A DNA stretch of 64,000 nucleotides from Strongylocentrotus purpuratus (Eukaryota; Echinodermata; Echinoidea; Camarodonta; Strongylocentrotidae): NCBI RefSeq assembly GCF_000002235.5, contig NW_022145609.1:26053493-26117492 (forward strand), read 5' to 3'. Under the pieces are notes generated by a model, which saw only the letters and a program-made list of their open reading frames with translations, was not told the DNA's origin and made no database searches. Below are positions 55,595 to 64,000 of the stretch, in pieces. The position numbers were made by a program, and so were the translations under genes. Numbering within the stretch: position 1 is the stretch's first letter; each line of letters starts with the position of its first letter.

Positions 55595-55887
55595 GTTACC
55601 CCAAACCGGACTCGACACCAAACGCAAGCAAGGCAAAGATCGACACAGTCATGGCCAGCTCCGACCAGATGCTGTTCACGTCCAACACGGGAGGGACGAC
55701 GGGGTCCAGCAGCATGATGAGGAGGTCATTGAGCTCGACTCCCATGACAATGACCACATCCACATCTAACCTGGATGACACCTCGGAGATGACAGAGGAC
55801 AGCATCAAGCGTGTCCGGGGTAGCCAGGGAGCAGGAGGAGGGGATGCAGGGAGAAGGCTGGAGATAGATGGAGATGCTGAGTCACAG
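55595..55887 (+). CDS. Internal exon of an unidentified Ser/Thr-rich protein
   Basis: The acceptor aatttcaatattatcag precedes 55595 and the donor is TCACAG|GTAAAAAG at 55887. The frame is open for all 97 complete codons and GC-richer than its surroundings. The peptide begins YPKPDSTPNASKAKIDTVMA, then SSDQMLFTSNTGGTTGSSS. The middle is SMMRRSLSSTPMTMTTSTSN with LDDTSEMTEDS after it, and it ends in KRVRGSQGAGGGDAGRRLEI DGDAESQ. RRSLSSTP looks like a phosphorylation-type linker. No domain is recognisable. It is probably a regulatory linker between domains encoded outside the readable exons. The exon starts with two bases of a split codon and ends on a codon boundary. Confidence 0.55.
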
Positions 55888-55946
55888 GTAAAAAGAAATT
55901 CATCTTTAAAATGTCAATCTATCATTTGTTGAGGGCCGAAAGGGCA

Positions 55947-56327
55947 TTAAAGGCATCGTTTAACTATGTTAAAACTAAGATGCATGGCCCTACGTGTTCC
56001 CAGTGTCTGTGATATGGTGTAATATTGAAGCCCTAAAAAAAAATCGCGTTTTAAAATATCAAGAAGTGCCTCAAAAAAGAAAGAATCTTTGAGTGACCGG
56101 TTTTATAATATTCGTTTTGCACCGTAGACTGTAGTGCTATAAAAACTGTTTGGCAAATGCAACATTTTGATTTCCAATCATAAATATCTTGAAAATGAGA
56201 CAGGCGATCGGCTTGTAAAAGTCATGGAGTTCCTGACTGACCTAAAGGTTAATAATTATCATTGCAGCATGAGCTAAATCCAGGATTTTGTTTCAGAATC
56301 TGAGACAAAGTTACGGGATCCCTTTAA
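55947..56327. mobile_element. TTAA-flanked MITE family B, most complete copy (381 bp)
   Basis: Starts ttaaaggcatcgtttaac and ends gttacgggatccctttaa, imperfect inverted ends with TTAA at 55947-55950 and 56324-56327. It shares its interior with 8424-8607 and 31640-31934. It lies 60 bases after the exon at 55595-55887. Confidence 0.8.
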
Positions 56328-57830
56328 GTTATAGACGTGTACATATGAAATAGTGTAAATGCCTTTTTGGCTATTAGCGAACGTTACGAGTGGAAAAAAT
56401 GGAAAACAGGCATAAACTTGATACCCCATTTATGGCTGTCCTTTGACAATATTTGCATGTTTTCCTTAAAATCTTGTCTTTACTTACTGTTTAGAGGATC
56501 AAAATTTGTTTCATTGAATGCAATAAAGAAAGTCAAACTTCCGTTGTTTTTGAGGGAGTTATGTGTACTACTAATAAAGTACTATTAAGAAAGGTGAATG
56601 GAGATTCTAACAGTCATAAGTTCAAATGGTATTCAATTGACTAGTGAATAAATAGGACACATTTTTTAAATTTGTCTTTGGCTTGTATTCTGCACCGTCT
56701 TGCAATATGGAAGTACAGTGTTACTCCATGGTTAGGATGTGACCTTCAGAATGGCTCGTGATTGACCTTTCACGCTACGTCATTGACCTTTCGCGCTACG
56801 TCCACATCTAATCTGGATAATCCACTGCTGGTCCGAGGCTCTGGCATGCATGCCCTTCAAGAATCAAAGCTGGACGGTGGTGAAAGTGGTCGGAGAGGGT
56901 CAGAGAAGGCCAGAGATTAAAGAAGAGTAAAGAAACCTTGGCCCTTAAAGATCAGGGGGAAAATTACAATTAAAGTTTGAGATATAATTAATAGTGACAG
57001 GTTCTCAAAAAAATAAGAGCAGAGTCTTGATAGGGTGAATTCTGTAACCAGTAAAAGTAAAGGGAAGAACGAGAGAGAGAGAGAGAGAGAAAGACTTAGG
57101 GATAGAGAAAACTACTTGAAGATTAAGCATAGTAATTGCCCTTTTGAAATATAGAAATATAAGAAAAGTCTTATTGAAACAACCATCATAACTAGCCCCC
57201 ATCCCCAATGATATGAAAAGAGAGGAAAATTAAAGGTTATGTGTGGTGATTGCCATTTTGAATTCTAAATCAAATGCATTAGATTAAATGTCTACCTGAA
57301 TAACTGATAGCCATCTAGACTTCAAATCTCTTTATCTGACTTCTCTCTCTGTCACTTAGAGTGTCTTATCGCTCGTACGATCAGAATGATCATTCTCTGA
57401 TTGAGGAATGAACTGTCAAAGCTACTGTTTGCAATGACTTGAAAAGCAGAAACAGAAGGATTTTGGGGTAGGGCTATTGTTTCCTCTCTCACTTTCTATA
57501 TTGCTTCCAATTAATTCCCCCTTCCAGGGTGGCCCTGCCTAACTATGGCGTTGGGGGAAGAGAGGAGGTGTGAAGGGAGGGCAAGGGAGAGAGAGAGGGG
57601 AATTAAATGAAAGACAAAGAGAAATATACATGGAGGAAGAAGTTAGAGTTAAAGAGAGCAACGGAGAGTGATATAGAGCCAGTCCATGATCTGATACGAG
57701 CAAACAATTTTTACTGGGAGAGGAAGATAGAGACAGAGCTTTGGAGAGGCAGACCCTAAGTAAAACACAGAAATAGAGAGACAAAGAAAGATAGAGAAAA
57801 AGTACAGAATAAAAGAGTGATAGAGGGAAA
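56328..57830. other. Presumed intron; short exon-like echo at 56800-56925
   Basis: Mostly AT-rich. At 56757-56805 a 21-base unit (attgacctttcrcgctacgtc) is tandemly duplicated. Just after it, tccacatctaatctggata repeats a segment of the 55595 exon (see findings). Short GA runs occur at 57070-57090. Confidence 0.4.
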
Positions 57831-58160
57831 GATTGAGAGAATGAGAAAGTGAGAGAAGTTGAGAAAGAGAAAAGTTGAGAGAGAGAGAGAGAGAGAGAGA
57901 ATGAGAAAGAGAGAATGAGAAAGAGAGAGAATGAGAAAGAGAGAGAATGAGAAAGAGAGAGAATGAGAAAGAGAGAGAATGAGAAAGAGAGAGAATGAGA
58001 AAGAGAGAGAATGAGAAAGAGAGAGAATGAGAAAGAGAGAGAATGAGAAAGAGAGAGAATGAGAAAGAGAGAATGAGAAAGAGAGAGAATGAGAAAGAGA
58101 GAATGAGAAAGAGAGAGAATGAGAAAGAGAGAGAATGAGAAAGAGAGAGAATGAGAGAGA
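57831..58160. repeat. (AGAGAGAATGAGAAAG)n minisatellite
   Basis: About 20 copies of a 12-16 base unit (gagaatgagaaagaga), followed by GA and a short G run at 58160-58180. It creates long Ser/Leu/Phe frames on the - strand, which I do not regard as coding. Confidence 0.95.
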
Positions 58161-58533
58161 GAGGGAGGTGGGGGGGGGGAGAGAATTTTGGAACTAGGAA
58201 AGTCCTACAGAAACTTGTACAGTCATCTTTCCTCCATGCTAAGGTGAAACAGGTAACATCAGGCTGGAGGAAATGCAGTGAAGTTTTGTGATACTTCAAT
58301 GTCTGGAGATGGCGAGAGATTAAAAGATGACTAACAGGATACGTAGAATCTGGATCAAATTTTATGAATGGGAATATAGGCAGTGCATTTGTTTTCAAAA
58401 GCAATTTGCATGACCCGGCCGCTCTCCATTTCTGGTCAATCCTCTGGTAACATCTTTCTGAAGTCTTGAAAAGTATTATGATGCTTTCTTTTATTATGAT
58501 GACTTTCTGGTACAGATCGGACCTTGGCTTCAT

Positions 58534-58690
58534 AATAATAATAATACTCAGTTTTTATATAGCGCTTATAAGAATCACTAAGCGCTTCCGAACTTGGAGA
58601 TTATTACCCCGGCTTTAGCTGTGCTGCCATTGCGGCGCTCTAGCATTTCAAAGAATTAATTCCTGCCAGGTACCCATTTACATCACCTGG
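58534..58690 (-). repeat. SINE 3' fragment, reverse orientation
   Basis: (AAT)n followed by tttttatatagcgcttataa, agattattaccccggcttta, cattgcggcgctctagcatt and ctgccaggtacccatttaca. This is the inverse complement of the 3' half of the SINE at 14861. Confidence 0.8.
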
Positions 58691-59364
58691 TTTGATATAG
58701 AAATGGAAGGCATTGTAGAGTTCAGGCAAGTCCATGTTTGGTAATTTTGTGTCCAATCTGTTTCAGAGTTTCATGGGATTACGTTAGGAATACAATTAAC
58801 AGCCAAATTATTATTTTCCTTGAGAGTTAGTTTTATCCTAGCTGAAGTTCGGCAATTAGATTACAATTAAAATACAATCATCAGGTGCATAATTTTTTTA
58901 AATGTTATTGGTAACAAGTCAGACAAAATATCTTGGAATCAGGCCTTCAGCAAGATAGGATTTGTAATAACCAGAAATACGTGTTTAAATTTGCATTGAG
59001 AGATTTTGAACTATTGGTGTAACAGAGTACAATTGTTTTTAAACAGAAATGCCATTTGGTATAGAAATTGATGTTGATAATAAAATAGTGACGATTTTGA
59101 ATTTTCTGTGTTATATTTTTCTACTTTTGAATATTTAGGGTAAATGATGATAGGACAATTTTCGACGGTGATCTCTGAAAAAGTGCAGAATTTCCGTAGG
59201 GACTTTTGGTACAGAGCCCATCAAAAGAAATTCTCTCAACAGGTCGACATCTTTCTGAAGGACACCTTGCGACAGAAACAAGACCTTTGTCAATTTCTTT
59301 CGCAGAGTGAAGCCGCAACAATCACTGCCCGGAAGCCATGTGTTGTCACTTAGCGCCAGCTGAC

Positions 59365-59510
59365 CTAACTCGCAAGTCCCCGCTGACGGAGTACAGATTC
59401 TCCTGCGCGTGTTGTTCCTCGGCTCGGTCCAGGGGTAGCCTCATCAGATCCAATTTCCTCTGTGGCCATTGAGGTAACAGAGGTACCCCTCCGTCTTTTC
59501 ATCTGCAGCG
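59365..59510 (-). CDS. Possible terminal exon, unidentified gene
   Basis: On the - strand, a long CT-rich tract leads to candidate acceptors (ctctcag near 59518; gctgcag near 59506). A frame follows, MKRRRGTSVTSMATEEIGSD, then EATPGPSRGTTRAGES and VLRQRGLAS, to a stop at 59365. The amino-acid mix is protein-like and the stretch is GC-richer than its flanks. There is no family match and no linked upstream exon. The + strand of the same region is also partly open, so even the strand is uncertain. Confidence 0.25.
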
Positions 59511-61258
59511 CTCCCTGAGAGGAGAGCCATAGAGAGAGGGAGAGAAGGCACGAGAGAAGGAGAGAGGGGGAGAGAGAGGGGTAAAGGAGACAAGAATGAG
59601 GCGTATTAAGTCCTTCCCCTTCCCCGTAATTTGCCAAGCCACGTCAGGCTGACTCACATCCCGTCCATTAAACCACAAACTGGGTCCTCTCTTAAAACAA
59701 TGCTCACCAATTATCGCCATCCCCCCTCCCTGTAGTTGGGTAGGCTCTCTGGAATCTGGTCCCAGCTGCTGACTATAGCTAACATGTAACCCTATACAAG
59801 TTTGCAAGTGAGACTGCCTTGCCTCTCTAGAATATACCCGCTTTGGTCAATCATTGAACTCGGAGTGTCCGTAAGAATATTGACCAGAGTAGGAGTGACG
59901 CAGATTCTGTTACTTTTAGTCATGTGTTTGTACGGGATTAATGAGAATGGTATGATGTAGACTAGCTAGTTTTGATTTACTCCCACGATCGCTTTATCAC
60001 AAAGTTAGTTTCTGAATGTCATATTGTGCACCACTCCATGTTTAGGTCAACCAAGGATTCTGTAATATTCTTTTCTCTTCCCTGTTACAGCATATGTTAT
60101 TGTCCTTGATATTGTCACATAAATGTAGTCATTACGGTCAGATATTTTGCAGCCATTGGTTATTCCTAGGTTAGACTGATCTCTGACATATCCGGTTGTC
60201 AAGAGAATCTTTGTGGAGAGTCGTGTATACACCATGAAAATTGCCAGTTTTCATGTAACAGCTCTCTACTTGACAACGGCACTGAATATATATGAATCCA
60301 GGCCTCACCATTGGCCATTGGCTGCTATGCCTTGACAGGTAGCAATGACCCTTTCAAAATGATAAGCTTGAGGCCACTTATCTATCAGTTTGTTTTTTGT
60401 TTGTGTGCCCCTCTGACTGGCAGAAGTACGTGGAAAACTAATGATTATCCAAGCCTGCATTTGTACAAATTGAGTAAGGGGGTTATCCTTGTTCATCTTG
60501 TTTTTAGAAACATGCATGCTTCCTAACATTAACCAAACTCCTGGCTTTAACCCGTAACCTCGCATCATACCTAGTAAACTGTAACCACAAACCTAACATA
60601 AACCCTGATAACAACCTTAACCCGAACCCTTGATTTTTTGTATGGCATTGACAAGGAAATCCCAATAAATGTGTTGGATTACCTCACATAGGAATACTAA
60701 TACTCTTCCAAACAATTGCTCTAAACTACTCCAGGATGGAGTGTAGGTGTGCAATGCAATATAACTTGATCTATTTTCCTTTCCTGTTTTTCTGTACTGG
60801 TATCTTTGGAGCAAAGGAAGTTGCCAAATCTACCTGGAATTAATGCGACCTCTGTTATCTCCATGGGGAAATGATCGTTTTGATAGTTCACATGAAAACA
60901 AATTAGGTTAGATGTAACTAGTGCCAAACTGGAGAGGTACACTGTGCAACTATTGCTATCGAAAGGGGATTTCCGTCCACCATCTGAAAGAGGCAAATAG
61001 CTCTGTGGAAAGAGCGATGGGCTATCAGACTTGGTGACCCAGGTCTAAGATTCAGTCATATACATGTATCCTCAGTTAAAGATTCCCGCAGATAGTGACT
61101 GACTTGTTTAATGAATTCTTTTTTCTTCGTAAGTTTATCTGACGTGATTAAAATCTTCATACCATTTTCTGGTTATAAATGGTTTTCTTCATGCTTTTAT
61201 GACACATTTTCTCCATATGACAGTGTTTATTAACAAAAAATGTATTATTAAATATTGG
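59511..61258. other. Non-coding; no gene seen
   Basis: A GA-rich tract at 59530-59585, then unremarkable sequence. Several accct/aacccta-like motifs (about 60540-60630) are scattered and not a telomeric array. Confidence 0.35.
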
Positions 61259-61594
61259 CGTCACCTGTGCCTGGGAGCCTCCCGGTATAACTGATTGAAG
61301 GTGTGGAGGTGGACCACTTGACCAGGGATTCCCCCTACTCTAATACGACTAGTGCAGTACGTGGGTTCTTAACGTGCAAAGGTGGTGGCTCTTCTCTACA
61401 TGGGGCCTCCATTTAACGTCCTATTCGAGGGACAGAGTGTTTTTCACTTTAATAATATAGTCTGCATCTATGAAACAGGGGAGGGACATGTTAACACAAA
61501 ATGCAGGCATCAGTTGTCCGCCTGGGTGTGATTCGAACTCACGATCTTTGGGGTAGACAGGCAGAAACTTTACCGACTGAGCCAACTCGCCTCC
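61259..61594 (-). repeat. Second tRNA-derived SINE type, reverse orientation
   Basis: On the - strand the head reads A box tggctcagtcgg (61584-61573) and B box gagttcgaatc (61540-61530), within a tRNA-sized head starting ggaggcgagt. The remaining about 250 bases (ggaggccccatgtagagaag, agccaccacctttgcacgtt, ggctcccaggcacaggtgac on -) are a body unrelated to the other SINE. The acceptor stem does not pair, so it is not a functional tRNA gene. Confidence 0.75.
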
Positions 61595-61739
61595 TTTGGT
61601 GATTTAGTTACATTTTCTACTGGTTAAGAATCTTTCTAAATGTCGGGTTTCGTAGAGAATATGTCAAACAAGCATAGGTCATTATAATTATACATCTTCA
61701 CATCCATATCTTATTCTGATCATTATATTTCCTCATTGC

Positions 61740-62735
61740 ATAGTAACCGCACTACCAACAGGTCTCCAGGACATCTTTGAGTCCAATTCTTTGCCCAAAA
61801 GTATTCCAGTGGCTCTTCATCCCACTGTGTAATTCAGTCAGAACGCCCTCCTTCCTTTCCCATTTCTATCGCATCACGAACAAGTTTCAAAAGGACCTAT
61901 TAAAGATGTCCCTTGCCTAAAGTTGTATCTAGTCTTGCAATATTTCAAACTAACCCATTTGCTATTTCTAACTAATCAAAACCACACTTTCCTTTACCTT
62001 CTGTTTCCTGTTCTTATTGTAATACTTTGAATAAAGGATCCATGTATTGGTGCCAAAAGAGTTTTGTCCCTTGTCCCAAGTAGCACAAAGTTTTGTAATA
62101 TTTTAAACTGACTGATTTGCTATGTGTACTCTACTGAAAACCACTCCTTCCTTTTCCTTCGGTTTCCCATTTACATTGCAATACTTAGAATAAAGGAGTT
62201 ATGAAAGCATTCCAAAAGGACCTATGTCCCTTGCCCCAAGTAGCACAAAGTTTTGTAATATTTTAAACTGACTGATTCGCTATATGTAATTAATGAAAAC
62301 CACTCCTTCCTTTTCCTTCGGTTTCCCAATTACATTGCAATACTTAGAATAAAGGGGTTATGAAAGAGTTTCATAAGAAGCTATGTCCCTTGCCCAAAGT
62401 TGGTTAGTCTTGTAATATTTCACACTGACTAATTTGCCATTTGTAATTTAATCAAAACCACTCCTTCTTCTCTGTTCATTTTTCATTTCCATTGCAATAC
62501 TGTGAATAAAGGATCCATGTATTAGTGTCAAAGGACCTATGTCTCTTGCCCAAAGTTGCATAGTCTTGTAATATTTTAAACTGACCAATATTCCATTAAT
62601 AATTTAACCATAACCCCTCCTTCCTTCTTCTTCCGTTTCCCATTTCTATTGCAATACTTTGAACAACAGATCCATGCATTATTGCCAAAAGGACTTGTGT
62701 TCCTTGTCCAAAGTTGCACCAAGTCTTGCAGTACT
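61740..62735. repeat. Tandem array of about 156-bp units, 5-6 copies
   Basis: The landmark cccttgcccaaagt/ccccaagt recurs at about 61910, 62074, 62229, 62386, 62542 and 62698, a period near 156. Each unit also carries gtaatattttaaactgact, aaccactccttcctt, cggtttcccat, attgcaatac and gaataaagga. Units at 62074 and 62229 are the most alike; the outer ones are more diverged. Confidence 0.9.
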
Positions 62736-64000
62736 GCAACTGTCTGGAGACAGTGGATCTAGATTGATAATTGTTAGGAAACAGCTGAATTGTTTGGCAA
62801 GATCTAGACGTTCACCCGACCACCCACCCCCTTCACCTGTTGTTAAATTCTTTCATATTGTTCTGCTCTGAATTGAATGATGGCATCTGGTAAAATATAA
62901 AAGGGAAATTATTTCTTGCATAAGTTAATTTTGATAACATCAGATGTCAAGGTTATTTCAAATTTGGCTGAGCTTGAAATTACATAATCTAAGATATTTT
63001 TCTCATATGAGATTGAGGTCTTTTTAAACTCAATTTTCCTTTTGAGAATTTGAGCCATGCAAATATAATTATAAAACTAATGATGAAAAGTTCATGGACT
63101 TTCCAGGTTTTGATCCTCATCTGCTATCACATTCATCAAGTTTCTATCATCCAAGTCATCCAAGACGTTTAATTAACGCCTCTCTTCGTCAAGCCACGCT
63201 CCAGTGCAACCCATTCCTTTTCTTGCTATCTTCTGGGAGAAACCAGAGGCCTGTAACAAGCCACGAATGGTTCTCCTTTGCGCAGAGGAAGGCGCAAGGT
63301 CTCATGGGTAAGGTCGTGTTTATCCAGTAAGCCTCATCAATGTCAAAACACCTTATACAATCCACATCCATGTCTCTCTTCTGTCCTCTCTAATATCCGC
63401 ACAAACTTCTCACTCTAGTTTCACTCCTGATTGCATTTTCAAATCAATATGAAGGAATTGCCAGAGGAAAAGAAGGAAGAAAAAGGGTTGGAATCGTGTC
63501 TCCGATGATTTCATAGTGCTTTGGAGGGTGAGGTATTGATTTTTGCTAAGTAATAACTATGTCTGGGTAAAGTTCACTCAAGTTCACCTGGTTAATAACT
63601 TTCATAGAAACTTGGAGAATGTTTATACTTTGTGGTATATATACAAGGTGCACTTACATTGAAGAAGAGAAGAGAAGAGAGAAACAGTAAAAGAAGAAAG
63701 GTGATGGAGAGAAAAGAGAAGGTTAAATAGCAATGAAGAAAAGGTGGAAAACAGTTGAGAAATATCAGAGAGAGAAGAGATATAGATAGAGAAAGAGAAA
63801 GAAAGGAAGGAAAGAAAGGAAAAAAAGAGATAGGAGGGAGAGAAATTTAGATAAGATTCATGTGAGGTATAATGGAAGTCTTTTTTGGGAATACCCCTTT
63901 TCAAACCAAGCACTTTCCTGGGGAGCCTCGTCTGAATGAGGTGGCAGGGGAAAATTCCTGGGGAAGCCCGGAGAATTTCACCGGGGAACTTTTCCACCTA
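62736..64000. other. Non-coding flank; purine-rich tract
   Basis: No gene recognised. A GA/GAAAG-rich tract occupies about 63660-63845. A GC-richer patch at 63180-63310 has no protein-like frame with splice sites. Confidence 0.35.

Noticed and set aside
57649..58533. 294-aa frame on the - strand
   Set aside because: Most of it is the AGAGAATGAGAAAG minisatellite; the flanks show no family similarity.
61000..61075. tRNA-like gctctgtggaaagagc...gattcagtc on +
   Set aside because: The B box is too degenerate and stems do not fold; at most a decayed SINE head.
61530..61594. Possible functional tRNA gene on -
   Set aside because: A and B boxes are present but acceptor and anticodon stems do not pair, and a long body follows; it is a SINE head.
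1..64000. CRISPR arrays, operons, phage, viral or toxin genes
   Set aside because: Searched by eye on both strands; the repeats are microsatellites, MITEs, SINEs and tandem duplications, and all genes are animal nuclear genes with introns or the intronless Jun.

Overview
This is a eukaryotic nuclear window from an AT-rich, intron-rich, repeat-dense animal genome. The evidence is GT-AG introns, vertebrate-like orthologues with deuterostome character, abundant CT/GA/GAT/CAC microsatellites, tRNA-derived SINEs and many small fold-back elements. I infer an echinoderm, most probably a sea urchin. That is a judgement from overall character, not from a database match.

Three protein-coding loci can be identified from sequence. 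(1) At the left edge, on the + strand, are the last two exons of TECR, the very-long-chain enoyl-CoA reductase of fatty-acid elongation (1271-1463 and 2260-2387). A candidate alternative terminal exon lies 2.7 kb further on (5050-5153); it has the same splice phase and a degenerate copy of the family's C-terminal motif. (2) From 22989 down to 10430 on the - strand is a complete dystrophin-superfamily gene, best matched to dystrotelin (DYTN). I reconstructed it as 15 coding exons in one continuous frame of about 932 codons: WW domain, two EF-hand-like blocks, ZZ zinc finger, coiled coil, and a long low-complexity tail containing a 10-residue tandem repeat. TECR and DYTN are convergent. (3) At 44413-43481 on the - strand is an intronless c-Jun gene (310 aa, bZIP) with a compact upstream region carrying TATA, CCAAT and several AP-1/CRE-like sites. 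A fourth, unidentified gene is implied on the + strand by one well-bounded Ser/Thr-rich exon at 55595-55887.

The remainder is non-coding. 23-43.4 kb is a gene desert rich in microsatellites and homopolymers. 44.8-55.5 kb and 56-64 kb hold tandem duplications, MITEs, a 156-bp satellite-like array and SINE copies. At least three MITE families recur within the window: two with TTAA flanks and one Tc1/mariner-like with TA ends. Others have diagnostic ends, such as Harbinger-like with TAA duplications and hAT-like with an imperfect 8-bp duplication.

I found no CRISPR, phage, operon or other prokaryote-type system. The most novel-looking items are the possible TECR C-terminal exon swap, the WW-bearing dystrotelin with its repeat tail, and the apparent conservation of c-Jun autoregulatory sites.
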